Shown here piece after piece: positions 47,880-59,170 of a stretch of 64,000 nt of DNA. Below the pieces are notes generated by a model. That model was not told the DNA's origin. It searched no databases and worked only from the letters and a program-made list of their open reading frames with translations. Source of the DNA: Leucaena leucocephala (Eukaryota > Streptophyta > Magnoliopsida > Fabales > Fabaceae); the NCBI GenBank assembly GCA_037074615.1, contig CM073542.1:15888001-15952000 (forward strand). The letters are read 5' to 3'. Position numbers and translations under genes: made by a program. Position 1 is the stretch's first letter. Each line of letters opens with the position of its first letter.

Positions 47880-48256
47880 AAAATAATCCACTTAATAAAT
47901 TAAAAATATTTTTCCATTATAGCTTCTTCAAATTATTAGGGAATTTTTCTGAAATTTTCAAGGAAATAATACTTCTAGCTATTTTTCTTAAATTTTCTTA
48001 AAAAAAGGTATTTAATTCCCCAAAAATAACTATTAAATCATTTGGCTATCTTTTTAGGAAATAAACTCTTTCATAATTTTCTAAGGTCCTAAAATACTCA
48101 TTTTATGATTTTTCATTAATTTTTCTTAACCTCAAAATATTTGTAATAATTATTCTTTCTCTAAAATTTCACTTTTTAGACTTTTTAATTTCAGAAAAAT
48201 ACTTTTAAACTCAATAATATCTTATAAATCCTTTTTATAAAAGTTGGGATGTTATA
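47880..48256 (-). repeat. LTR fragment related to element F, inside CACTA end
   Basis: Matches 58740-59116 in order: AACTATTAAAT, ATAATTTT, AATACTCATT, TAATAATTATT, CTCTAAAATTTCAC, GATTTTT/GACTTTTT, TTATAAAT and the end GATGTTATA. The right end (48256) corresponds to the minus-strand LTR start TGTAACATCTC/TATAACATCCC. It is a truncated or solo LTR piece dropped between two blocks of CACTA subterminal repeats. Confidence 0.65.
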
Positions 48257-48615
48257 TAAATATAGCTATAGAGAACATATGTAACAATGACTAAGAATGT
48301 ATGTTTCTAATTTAGGTTCATTCTTTCTCCTCATCTCTCTCACGCCCACACATTTCCCTCTCTCTATCTCCTCCCTCACATTATCTCTAACACACAGATA
48401 CTAACTCACGCTTATTGACACATATGTATAATATCTTTCTCATGCACATACCCCTGCTCATCTCCTTCTTTCACAGACATTACATTATTATTTGTATAAT
48501 CTCTCCTTACTATAATAACACATGAAATTCCTTTGTTTAATATTTAAAATGACATTATTCAATAATTTAATTATATATATTAGATAGTTGCTTCAGACCC
48601 CTGTAAAGTGGGGGA
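48257..48615. other. Spacer in the CACTA right end
   Basis: CT-rich then AT-rich DNA (TCTCTCTCACGCCCACACAT, CCCTCTCTCTATCTCCTCCC) between the LTR fragment and the outer subterminal repeats. No gene is seen. Confidence 0.5.
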
Positions 48616-48977
48616 AAATGTATGAATAATTTTAGCGGCAACAATTGTCACTGCTGAAGGAAAAAAATGTCACCGCTGAATCACCCTTCTGTGGCGACAA
48701 ACAATTGTCACCGCAAAAATATAGACTTTCTGCCGTGACACATGTATATTGTTGTAGATACTATGACCTTCTGTGGCGTCAATTACTATCGCGCAGAAAA
48801 GTGTTGTCAAAATTTTTGACTTATTGACCTTCGGCAACAAGACAATGTCACCGTCGAAAGTCAGTTTTAAGCGGCGACAAAGAATGTCGCTTATGTTGCC
48901 GCTGGAAGTCAATTTTCAGCTGCGACTTTGTTTGTCGCCGCTGAAAAGTCATTGCCAAAACTTTTTTTTTTGTAGTG
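48616..48977. repeat. CACTA right terminus and subterminal repeats
   Basis: Dense repeats such as GCGGCAACAATTGTCAC, GGCGACAAACAATTGTCACC, GCGGCGACAAAGAATGTCGC and CAGCTGCGAC...GTCGCCGCTGAAA, many of them short palindromic pairs. They end in TTTTTTTTTTGTAGTG, the terminal inverted repeat. The TSD ATT follows. Confidence 0.88.
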
Positions 48978-48980
48978 ATT

Positions 48981-49638
48981 ATACACTTCGCCTTGATTGT
49001 TCAATGTGAGCCAATTATAGGAAAAAATCCATTAAGAGAGTACGTGGGAATTGATCATGAGGACATTGGCTAATAAGGAGATTATAAAGCTTCCATGCTT
49101 CGTGGAATGATTCATCACTCTCTTGTGTGAAAAAGTGTATCTTTTCCCTTAACTCTGAAGTTTTCTAAGGTGAGTAATACTTTAACATAAACTGCTCATA
49201 CATCTCATTCCAAGATGTTATAGAAGCTTCTGGCAAGTGCAAAAGCCATTGATGTGCACCTCCCTTCAAGCAGTATGGGAAGTAGCGGAGCTTCAAGTCA
49301 TCGTTTGACAAGCCGTTTAAGGGCAATTTATGAAGCACTGCATAATAATCTCGTATGAAATCCAATGCATCTTCAGTTGCATTCCCATAGAAATTAGGTA
49401 GTGCGTTCAAATGTATATTTTTAAACCCACAATTGCACGCAGCATCACTCAGTTGAATGCATGATGGATTAGAAGTAATAAGGGGGCGTTGGATATCACG
49501 AAACGTAATATTTTGCTCTGGAACAATAGCACCGTCAGCCATCTCTTTTCTTCGTTGACTTTTATTCATCCTGCAAAATTTCTCAATTTCTAAATTAATA
49601 GGAGTCAATGTAGAGTTACCAGAACTTCTCAAGTGCAT
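48981..49638 (-). pseudogene. Gypsy A: gag N-terminal piece
   Basis: ATG 49638 gives MHLRSSGNSTLTPINLEIEK, then SCIQLSDAACNCGFKNIHLN, LPNFYGNATEDALDFIRDYY, DLKLRYFPYCLKGGAHQWLL, SITSWNEMYEQFMLKYYSP to a stop at 49165. After it the decayed frame goes on with REKIHFFTQESDESFHEAW and NLLISQCPHDQFP. This is the retrotransposon gag domain in Athila style (LPxFxGxxxEDxxxFLxDF, FPxSLKxxAxxWLxxLP, SWxxMxxxFLxKFFP). It is cut at 48981 by the CACTA and resumes at 28424. Confidence 0.88.
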
Positions 49639-49871
49639 AAAAAATGAAAACGAAAAAAAATTAAAATAATAAAAAACGAAAATTAAAATAAAATAAACTA
49701 GAAATTAAATAAAACAAAAATTATTTTTTCTCTTTTTTTAAAAAAGAAAATTAAAATGAAATGAAATAAATTGGAGATTGTCAAAAAAAAAAAAAGAAAT
49801 AATATAATGAACTAAACGGAAAAAATGAAAATGAACTTTTTTCCTGAGAGAGAAAATCAAAATCCGTAGCC

Positions 49872-49890
49872 TGCCTAGCAACAGCACCAA
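49872..49890 (-). other. Primer-binding site of gypsy A
   Basis: Minus strand TTGGTGCTGTTGCTAGGCAG, a degenerate form of the Athila-group TTTGGCGCCGTTGCCGGGG site, placed between LTR and gag. Confidence 0.75.
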
Positions 49891-51404
49891 AAAAATTTAT
49901 CACTCTTACGAGTACGGTTTCGTTGTAGCATAATAAATTCCAGCGTAATATGAGGTGGTACCTGCAAGGAGGTTGTATTTTTACTAATCCCAACAATGAC
50001 TAATTAAAGAGAACAAGATGAGATAGATTAATATATGAGAATCAAAAGAGAATAATAGTAAATGAATACTAATTAAAAAAAAATCAATCACTCAAAATAT
50101 TGGTGTTTGAAATTCACCTTACTAGTTTATCACATTCAATTGACTCTTTAATTTATTATCATAATAACTATTTTTAAAATATTTTAATATTCTCTTAAAT
50201 TATTAGTCTTTATTTAATTATAGTTAAATTCGTTCTCACACAAATGACTAATTAAACCATAAAGCTATAATCTTAAATCATCATAAATATTTAGAACTAT
50301 CCCTAGCTTAAATATCTATCTATTTCTCTATATCCAAGTTATCTCTTTACCTTTCAGTCTATCAAGATTACCCATAAGTTATATGAAATGATGGATAGTC
50401 ATTAAATCTACATGAAAAATAAGAAAAATAGATATAATAAAAAAGCAAAATATATTTATGAGATATCAATAAAAAATAAAAACAAAATAAAAGAAACTAA
50501 CTTTCTAGTTAGTATACATCCCTACCCCAATTAAGAAATTTAGAAATTCATAATAAAATAAATTATAAGTAATATTGTTTTAATATCCCCAAATATATGA
50601 GAGAAATCACAAGAAATTAAAGAGATAAATAAACTCTTAAACTTCTAAACTTCTAGTTATGGAAGAATAGAGTAATGATTGGATCCTCTATAGTGACTCT
50701 AAGGCCTCTATTTATAATAGAAAAGCTCTATTCCTTTTTCAGGTAGGACTCCTCTCTTTATTGACCACGTCTCTATCATTAAATTCTCTTTTTTTCTTTT
50801 TTACTTTTGCTCAATATCTCCCATTAATATATATATATATATATATTATTTAATTGTTAATTAGAGGTAGAAATATGCCAAGCCAGGTCAGGCTTTGACT
50901 TTAATATGTCACAAGCCTGTTAAGTGACACTTTAGCCTGAGTCTGACTTATAGCCTATTGTAGGCTAATTTTTTAGTATAAGCCTAACCTGTAAATATAT
51001 GTAGCCTGACCTGAAGCCTATTAAAAGAGCCTGTTTTATAATTATACTGTCAGGCCTTCAAAACAGGCCTCTTTAACAAGTCCCATAATATGTTTTTTTG
51101 TATATTACATTTTAAAAAACTACAAATAAGATTTTCATAATATTAATGATTATAAAATTGGAAAATCATTACAATAATACAATTAGAACAATCCAAGTTA
51201 AATCAAAGTAAAACTATTAGTCACATCATGAAATCTTCAATGTAATTTCTTCCTCTTGCTCGAACACCTTAAAAAGAAGAAATCAAATGTATATTATTAG
51301 ATCATAAAATAATTGAACAAATAATAACTAAAATAAATAGTATTATTTTTACAATACAAATTTTATGCCTTTGATTTCTTCTTAAAACTATACTTGTTGT
51401 GAAA

Positions 51405-53400
51405 CTAATCCCTACCACAAATAAGTGCTTCAATTGATTCTTCATTTAATCTAGAATGATATTCATCAATAACTCTACCTCTAGCACTGAAAGTGGATTC
51501 TGATACCATAATTGAGATTGGAATAACTAATATATCAGCAATCATCTTGGATAAATTTTTAAACTTAAGACTATTATTTTTCCACCATTCTAAGGCATTG
51601 AAAGAGTTAGAACTACCCTCCAGAATGTATGCAGCCTCTTCAAGATAAATTTCTAATTTTGATTTCACTGGGGAAGTGCTTGCTTTTCACGAACAATGCT
51701 CATGAAATGATCAAATTCAGAAACTTTAGAAGGACAAACTGCATTAGCAGAAGGCTTGTTGCCGACATCAACTTCATTTATTGTATTTATCTCTTCCTTA
51801 TAGTTGGCAACATACTCATCATACATAGATTCTAAAGCCTTCACTGCTTTATCTATATTGTCAGAAGCCATATAATTAGGCTTATAAATGGAAGAAAAAT
51901 AATAACTCAAACCATATAATTTGCACCTGTGATCCAAAATACTTACTATTGCCATTACCATATTACATTGCCCCTAATATTTGTCAAACTTTTCTTTCAT
52001 TAAGGCCACCATTTCTCTTAGGAATATATCTTCATCTTCTATGGCATTATCAATTTCTTGTTTCACTCTCCAAACTTCAAGAAGGTATAAATTTGCAGTA
52101 GGATACTCACTGCCTGAGATGATATTAGTGGCTTTATCAAATGCTTCTAAAATTTTACAAATATTCTTAACCTTATTACAATCCTCTTCTGTTAGTGCAT
52201 ACTCGTAATGTGGCTCTCTTTCCTTATAATAGGGAAAAACAACCTTGAACTTTAAAGCAGTGGACAACATCCTATATGTAGAATTCCACCTAATTGAACA
52301 ATAAATCATAAGTTTCTTTTCCTTCAAACATTTTTGCTCAACAATATCACAAAATGCTTTCAGCTTTGCATCATTATAGATAACATATTTCACACTTTTA
52401 TGGAAATTATGTATAATGTCTTTAATGCTACCAAGGCCATCTTGTATTAACAAATTTAATATGTGTGCACAACATCTAACATGAAACAAGTTACCACCCA
52501 AAGGTAATAAACTACTAAGTGTCAAGGTATCCTTCAAAACCCTTAAACAAGAATCATTATAAGCTACATTGTTAACTGTCATAGAAAATACTTTGTTATC
52601 AATCCCCCAAGCCTTCAAACACTTGAAAATAGCATCTGCCACATCAATTCCCCTTCTTGGAGAAGGAACCTTCACAAAATTCAAAACCCTCTTTTGAAGA
52701 TTTCACCCCGCATCAATGAAATGCCCAGTGATAACCATGTATTCAGCGACTTGGTGAGTTGATTTCTACATATCAGTTGTCAAATTGATCTTGCTCACAC
52801 CTTGTAATAGGCCTTTAAATGTTTCTTCTCTTCCTCATATATAGCTAAACAATCACTTCTAGCTATCTTGCAAGAGATTTTTTTAAACTCAGAATTTGCA
52901 TATTAAAAGCCCCATATCCAAACTTCATCCTCAACAATGTTAAAAGGATGATCATGCACCATGATTGCAGTAGCTATTATTTCCCTCATCCTTTTGTTGG
53001 AATATCTAGTACCCGGTGCCAAAAATGGATTTATGTTCATATTGGAAGGTTAAAATGGAATTGTAGATTTCCTTTGTTGTGAAGAAACATGCAACTTCCT
53101 TTGCAAGCATGTCTTGGCATGTCTCTAAAGATGGGTAGTGTTAGCTCCCTTTCTAGAGTATGAAAATAAATTTTTGCAATACTTGCATTTACCTTTGACC
53201 CCATTTTCAGTTTCAACTTGATTAAAATCATCCCAAATAGTTGATATTTTTCGCCTCTTCTTTGTGATGACATAATCATCACCATCATTTTCATCATTAG
53301 TTTGTTGAGTAGGCTCTGTCCGTACTGGTTGACTAACCTCAATAGCATTAGGAGGAACTAAAGTTGATGACGTTGTTTCACACTCAATTGGAGATGACAT
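51405..53400 (-). pseudogene. hAT transposase (BED finger, RNase H-like, dimerisation)
   Basis: ATG 53400 (MSSPIECETTSSTLVPPNAI) leads to KKRRKISTIWDDFNQVE and GKCKYCKNLFSYSRKGANTT, a BED zinc finger. A decayed central part (52690-53040) has MREIIATAIMVHDHPF and VWIWGF. From 52684 the frame is clear: LNFVKVPSPRRGIDVADAIF, AWGIDNKVFSMTVNNVAYND, GNLFHVRCCAHILNLLIQDG, IRWNSTYRML, ILEAFDKATNIISGSEYPTA. After a break come YDEYVANYKEE and, at 51405-51668, the dimerisation region ALEWWKNNSLKFKNLSKMIA, VSESTFSARGRVIDEYHSRL. The usual T-D-N motif reads V-N-N, so a catalytic Asp seems lost. At least four frame breaks rule out a working protein. Confidence 0.9.
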
Positions 53401-54192
53401 TAACTAAAACTGAGTCATAAAGCACACAATCAATTAGGTGTTAAATAACAAATCAGCAAACCAAAGCATACAATTAATTAACTAAATGAAAACCAAAGAG
53501 AAAGGATCATTAACTAACTAAATAACAATTCATATATGTACCACAAAGAGAAAGGATCAGACACAAAGAGTAAGAAAAGAGCAAGAAAGACTAGGATTAT
53601 GATCATTGGTTGACTCATATAAGATTAAGATCATAAACAAAGAATAAGAAAAGAAATGAACAGCTTGAAGTCCACTAGTACTATTGGCCCTGAAGATATT
53701 AATTATAATGGCTTATATAAGTCTATGATTGAAGAGTGGTTTCCTTATTTCTAGTGTTTGTTTTGGCATTTATTGGAATACAGTAAGGACAGAGGCTGAC
53801 AATAATAGAAAGCAAATTATAGATGGAAACCAAAGCATACAATTAATTAACTAAATGAAAACCAAAGAGAAAGGATCATTATTTGTTAAATCATTTGTTC
53901 AATGGTGAAAACAGAAAGCAAATTATGGATGGATGGTCTCCAACATGAGACAACCATATATAATTTCCTCTACTCTCAACAAATCAAATTTCCCTTAAAC
54001 ACCCCTCCCATTAATCAATCTTTTTCATATGACTTGATAATCTCACCAAAGTATATGTTAGTAATTAAGCAAAACCTAGACTTCCATCTCAGATAATCAC
54101 CGAAGTTCTCATCATTATAGAAAAATAAAAGATGAAAATCAAATAAAAGAAAAGGTGCAAGGAGCGATAAACTGGATTTTGTGAAAGTGCTT

Positions 54193-54345
54193 GATGACAG
54201 CGATAGTGGAGTTTGAGAGGTTGGAGACGCAATGGTGACAGCAGATTCTAAGAAGAGGTGTGACGGCAGTGATAATGGAGTCTAAGAAGAGGCACGATGA
54301 CAGCGCAATAATAGTGGAGTCTAAGAAGAGGCGCAACGATGGACT
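54193..54345. repeat. Tandem repeat of about 36-40 bp in hAT 5' region
   Basis: Roughly four units built on GACAGCGATAGTGGAGT.., GACAGCAGATTCTAAGAAGA, GGCAGTGATAATGGAGTCTA, GACAGCGCAATAATAGTGGA, each joined to (TCT)AAGAAGAGGCGC-like sequence. The region lies upstream of the transposase ATG, probably in its untranslated leader. Confidence 0.7.
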
Positions 54346-54617
54346 ATCCGAAGGTAAGCGATCTGAAGGCTTGAACTCTAAAGACTGAAGGAGGAAGGTG
54401 CTGCAAACTCTCTACGACAGGGGAGGCTTTTGGGACGGTGACAGTGAAGTGTTTTTCGCAAGAGTGAAGGAGTGTTTCTGCGAGTTTGCGACTGTCAACT
54501 GCAATGCGACTTCAGAGTTCTGAGAGAAATTGAGAAGTGGAATTAGGGTTAACATTTGGGTAATTGTTAAAGAATAAAATTAAAAGTTTTGATTAAATTT
54601 TACAACAATATGATTTT

Positions 54618-54720
54618 TAGTCTAGTGGTTTAATTGTTGCGTTACGTGACTTCTGTCTAATAGGTGGAGGGTTCGACACCTACCTACTACGCTATTATAC
54701 TATATATATTTTAAATAATA
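54618..54720 (+). repeat. tRNA-like/SINE-like segment
   Basis: TAGTCTAGTGGTT (54618-54630) resembles an RNA polymerase III A box and GGTTCGACACC (54670-54680) a B box, 40 bp apart, the spacing of tRNA genes and SINEs. An AT-rich tail follows. It cannot fold into a full tRNA by eye. It lies inside the hAT end, so it may be a SINE that landed there. Confidence 0.4.
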
Positions 54721-55296
54721 GGTTCAGGCCGCCTGATAGGCTTGACAAGCTATTTACAAAGCCTGAGCCTGACCTTTTAAAGTAAACAAGCTTTGATACA
54801 GGTTTGAGCCTGTGCATTATTGTAAATAGGCCAAGCTAGGCTAGGCTAAATACAGGCCAGGCCACAGGCTCCTGATAGGCCGTCTGGCCTGTTTTCATCC
54901 CTATTGTTGACAGCGTCTTGCTGAATTTCAATTGTTTCTTGGAGTTCATGCTCTAATACAAATCTTCTTTCTTGTAACAAGATTTCTCTTTATCATATAA
55001 TTAATTTTAATTAAGGAAAGAAAAATCTATAAAATATAACTAAATAGATATATGGTATTCAAAGATTTAACTAAATAAATCCCAAAATATACACCTATTT
55101 AATTATAAAATATAAATTTATCAAGAGGGAGTGGGCTAGTGTTGCTATCATGAGAGCCAAGCGATTGATGAATGAAAGGGTTGAGCTTATAATGATGAGA
55201 TGTAAAATTATTTTATAATTTTATAAATAATTTATAAAGTTAAATTAAGTGATATTATACATAATCATATATAATAGTGCAAATTAGAAAATAGAT

Positions 55297-55336
55297 AAAT
55301 AGGTTAGACCTCATTGAAAATATACCTAACCTATTT
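55297..55336. repeat. Perfect 11 bp hairpin
   Basis: AAATAGGTTAG (55297-55307) and CTAACCTATTT (55326-55336) are exact complements around an 18 nt loop. Confidence 0.8.
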
Positions 55337-55409
55337 GCTTAAATAATCCTAATCCTGAGCCTATCTTATTTATTAAATAACATGCCTCTATTAAATAAAA
55401 AAAGGTTAG

Positions 55410-55512
55410 CCAAGTCCTTATAGTCACATTGATGCCAAGCGTGAGAACTCTTTAGATTTGAACCTATAACCTCTTGGCACACACTAAAAGTATGGTGGCC
55501 AACAAGCCGCCA
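55410..55512 (-). repeat. Second SINE-like segment
   Basis: The minus strand has TGGCGGCTTGTTGGCCA (weak A box) and GGTTCAAATCT (B box, 55454-55464), about 30 bp apart. Evidence is weak. Confidence 0.25.
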
Positions 55513-55515
55513 ATT

Positions 55516-55563
55516 ATACACACACACACACACACACACATATATATTATATAGTACAATATA

Positions 55564-55619
<56 letters not shown>

Positions 55620-55620
55620 A
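55516..55620. repeat. Compound microsatellite (CA)n(TA)n(TG)n(AG)n
   Basis: About 12 CA units, a TA-rich part of about 45 bp, eight to nine TG units and about ten AG units, in this order. The CA and TG arms are complementary around the TA centre. Confidence 0.95.
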
Positions 55621-57791
55621 AGGAGATGTAAGCCCCTAAGTTTGTAGGAATAAGTGGAATAAAAGAATTTATTACAACAAAATTAAGCAATTAAAAAGAA
55701 ACAAAAAAGAATTTACAACTCTTATAAATACAAATATTCTAAGCCTTCAATAGGTAGAATAAAGATATTTATAATAAAATTTAAGTGATTAATAGAAAAT
55801 ATAAAAAATGTACGATTCCCACTAATACAAATCTCTAAATTTGCATAAACAAATGGAACAAAGAATATTTTTGGGGGGGAAAAAGAGGAAAAGCACATGA
55901 AACATGGGTCTTTCCACCCTAAAAATTTAATTTCGTTAGTCTAAGGGTGTAGTGAATTTTTCGAAAATTTTGGGGGCAATATTAAGCATCTACAATGGTG
56001 CAGTAAAATTTTCCCTTTTTTAATGCTCATAAAACTATATCTATAATATTTTTCCTGTTATTTTCCCATTTATGATATCTAAAGTTTTGTTTCTTTACCG
56101 AAACACACAAATATAAGATTCCGTTGTTATAGCTTTTAAAGGATTTCTCATCTGTTATACAAGAAAGACGTTCTTGACTATTAACAATTTACATTCTTGA
56201 TAGATAAGGGTTATAAATAAGATACTCTCAAAAATCTCATTTGTAAAAAACAATTGCCCTATTCCCACCATCACATGGCTGCACAACTCAGAAGCAATTC
56301 AGAACGCTATAGATGCGGCAACAAACAGAATCGTCTCTAATATTTAGGAAGATACCTATGTTCTAGGAAAAAAAATTACATGCGTGCATAATGACTGATG
56401 TATAGCAAAAGATCAAACCCCATACTTTTACTCCCTCAGATAAAGTTTAGCCCTCGTATACTGTTTATTATTTATTTCATATCATCTCATTACACATTAT
56501 GGCATATTTATACAATTATACATCAATTGTATAATCAAAGAAACAATTAACTTTCTTGCATGACTATTTCTTGCATCTACCTTCTTCACTCCCTTCGCTC
56601 ATCATCATGCCTGCTTTCCTTTCACTAACAGCCACAAATAAATAATTAGTAAACAACTAATGATAATTAAGTGGCTTCCTTGAGGTCTCAATCTCCAAAT
56701 ATTCTCTACAAATTTACTCTTCCCTTTTAAGGAACTTGCTCATACTGTGAGTATATGGAAGAAAATGGGTGAAATTAAGGGGAATTTCAATAGTAAAACC
56801 ACAATTTAATATATAATATATAATAGTAATTCATTAAGCATATAATAGCCAATGCAAGAACAACACCTTACTTGCAAATACATACAGCCATGGCACAACT
56901 CAAACAAGATATTACATATTTAAAAGCATCATTATAGCTTACATAGCAAATAATCATGCAAAAAACTAAGCACAAACTATATAATAAGAGTTAATAAGTT
57001 TTACTACCGTTTGTTTCTTATTCCCAATTACCTCCTCTCGGTTGAACTTCTTTGATTCTTTCCTTATGACTTGTTGGGGAACTTGTGCACAAAACAAAAA
57101 CCTAATAATCATATATGTATAAAGGAGATTAATGCACACTCTTTGGTGCCTTAATTCCTTAATAAATCTTTCTCAAAACTCTCTTCGAGCTCTCACTTTT
57201 AGTTTAAATCTTAACTTCATTATTTTTCTTTAATTTTTAAACTTGCTTATTATCTTCAAGCATAGCTTAGAGTTTAACTCCACTTTATTCTTTCTATTAA
57301 ACGAGGTTCAAATACACATTATATTTAGGGAACTTTCTTTCCTTTCCTTATTCCTCACTGCTTTATTATCAGCAAATCTGGAAATTTCCATTAACACTAA
57401 TATCATACCAACCTTTGGAAGTTTAAGACACGTTTACCTATCAATTAAATTAGGTGCCCATTAATCCAAACTTTTGCTTGGATCTTGTTACTATTCCTTG
57501 ACCTCTGTCAACTCATTAGCACATTTAATTGCAATTAAACTTAATACTTTCTAAACAAAGTGTTGCTGTCCAAAACAGTGGCTAATCCCTTCAATTTTTA
57601 ATTTCCAAAACATTATTCCATTCAACTCGTCCTAAAATTCGAACAGCCCCACTGTTAATATTCTAAAAATATTCTCCAGCTTCGACATCCATCTTTCACA
57701 CTGGGGCCTCTAGGTACTTTGTATATTTTAGTTTTCACTTAAATCTACTCTAGCACATGTTAAAATATCAAAACAGTAATATTTTCCAGCC
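55621..57791. other. AT-rich DNA left of element F, unassigned
   Basis: No gene or domain recognised. It may include the 3' part of the F LTR, whose left border I could not find. Short ORFs here (for example 57243-57464) have no support. Confidence 0.45.
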
Positions 57792-59116
57792 CCATACGCT
57801 ACATCAAACTCCTGTAATTCCAGCTTTCAAACTCTTCAAATTTGTCTCTTTCACAGCTAAATTCTCAACACTTTGCACCATAACGACAGTATATATATAA
57901 ATATATATTATTCATTTTCCATGGCATCAATGGCGTCTTCTCCTTTTTTTTAAACTAAAACATATCAGCAGCAACTATCAACGTATATAAATATATATAT
58001 ACATATATGTTGTAGCGTCCTCTTCTTGTTTTTCTTTCAAAATAAATCACAGCACACCAGCATCTTAAACTATCTCTCTGTTTTTTCCTCAAATAAATCC
58101 ATAGAGCAGTAACTCATGAACCAGATCACCATCGTCTTCTTCCTACAATTCATTTTCTCTCTAACCTATGGCTCTCTCTCTCTAAAGTCTGTATAAACAG
58201 AGGAACCAAAGGCTAAGATAATTTTAGTGATCTCATCTCAACTGCCGACAACGTCAACCTCCAATTCCCTTGCTTTGTCATTGCTTCTTGTTCTGCTACT
58301 GTTGTTCTCTCGACTTCTCTCCTCTCTCCCTGCCTCTGTCTCTCTCTCATCATCTCACTCCCCCTCTCAAGCTCTCACCTCTCACTCCCCCTCTAACTCT
58401 CGTGTCTCTCCTCAACTTTTTCCTTTCATCTTGCTCTCACCATCACATGCTTTTCTCTCTCTTCTCTGCTGCATTCTAAATTGGAAAAGAACAAATGACA
58501 GTGAAGAGGCCTGAAGAAGACGCTGATGGATGACTAGAGAGGAATAGGTGGAGGGTGAATTAGAGGAGAGCAGAACACGTGTGTAGGAAGGAGACAGGTG
58601 TTAGATGGATTGGTGTGAGCGAGCGATGTGTCCTTGTCCTTCAATGACACATAGCTTGAGTTAATTTAATAAAAACTTATTTATCCTATAATTTAATTTT
58701 AAGTTTATATTATATTCTTCTTTAAATTTTGTATGCCCTCTAAATTTTCCCACATGTTAAAATTCAAATTTTTTATATAAATTTTTTTAATTTATTATAT
58801 AATTTTTTTTAAAAATTTAAATGAAACGATAATTTTTAGTTATTTTTTAAATTTTTTATTAAAATGTCTTTAATTTTTAAAACATAACTATTAAATTATT
58901 TAAGTCTCTTGAAAAATAAATTTTTTTATAATTTTTCAAATCTCAAGAATACTCATTCTTTTTTTTTAATTTTTCTAAATCCCAAATATTTTTAATAATT
59001 ATTATTTTCTTTTCTTTCTCTAAAATTTCACCTTTAAGATTTTTCAATTTCAAGAAAATACTATTGACATCATTATCTCCTTATAAATCATTTTTATTAA
59101 AATTTGAGATGTTATA
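57792..59116 (-). repeat. 3' LTR (part) of gypsy element F
   Basis: On the minus strand it starts at 59116 with TATAACATCTCAAATTTT, a mutated form of the TGTAACATCCCAAA start of chromovirus (Del/Tekay-type) LTRs. A purine-rich segment and AATTTTGAGGACAAAATTTT precede it, as usual in these elements. The part 57792-58260 recurs at 62066-62522. A CT-rich patch (58150-58480) encodes a leucine/serine-rich ORF that I do not take as a gene. The left border is unknown and may lie well left of 57792. Confidence 0.6.
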
Positions 59117-59170
59117 ATTCTTTCCCTTATTAAAAAAAATTTTGTCCTCAAAATTTTAGGGTAAACCTCT
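59117..59170 (-). other. Polypurine tract and GGACAAAATTTT motif of element F
   Basis: On the minus strand CCTAAAATTTTGAGGACAAA then AATAAGGGAAAGAAT run into the LTR start. It is the decayed counterpart of the CCTCGAAATT/GGACGAAATT...AGGGGG tract common in Del/Tekay elements. Confidence 0.6.

Larger units (their letters stand above)
28425..48977 (-). mobile_element. CACTA (En/Spm) transposon with nested gypsy B
   Basis: The right end is AAAAAAAAATTTTGTAGTG-type (TTTTTTTTTTGTAGTG at 48962-48977), the complement of the CACTACAAAAA terminus. The left end CACAACAATGAAAAATT (from 28425) is a degenerate form of CACTACAAnGAAAAATT. Both are flanked by ATT (28422-28424 and 48978-48980), the 3 bp TSD expected for CACTA elements. 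Both ends carry subterminal repeats of the CGGCGAC/GTCGCCG type. The minus strand encodes a TNP2-type transposase and then a second, Ptta/En/Spm-like gene. About 13.35 kb of gypsy B is inserted between them. The element interrupts gag of gypsy A. Confidence 0.9.
50862..54903 (-). mobile_element. hAT transposon (4.04 kb)
   Basis: Imperfect terminal inverted repeats: left TAGAGGTAGAAATATGCC, right (complement) TAGGGATGAAAACAGGCC, 12 of 18 identical. They are flanked by an 8 bp duplication TTGTTAAT (50854-50861) and TTGTTGAC (54904-54911), six of eight identical. Both ends carry many AGGCCTG/CAGGCTT/AGCCTGA motifs in both orientations (50878-51065 and 54722-54900), as expected for hAT subterminal repeats. 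The minus strand encodes a BED-type hAT transposase. It is inserted in the LTR of gypsy A. Confidence 0.9.
49924..55123 (-). repeat. 5' LTR of gypsy A, split by a hAT element
   Basis: On the minus strand the LTR starts TGATAAATTTATATTTTATA at 55123. It is interrupted by the hAT element (50862-54903) and its duplicated 8 bp, and ends near 49924 (TATGCTACA), about 34 bp before the primer-binding site. Net length is about 1.15 kb. The exact 3' end is uncertain. No 3' LTR of this element was found to the left, so A is truncated or its left part is lost. Confidence 0.65.

Noticed and set aside
54618..54720. Functional tRNA gene
   Set aside because: A and B boxes are present but I cannot form acceptor and anticodon stems by eye; SINE-like is the safer label.
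58227..58514. Plus-strand ORF with a leucine-rich start, like a secreted peptide
   Set aside because: It lies in a CT-rich part of the F LTR and its composition follows from the CT-rich DNA. The overlapping frame is equally open, and there is no domain.
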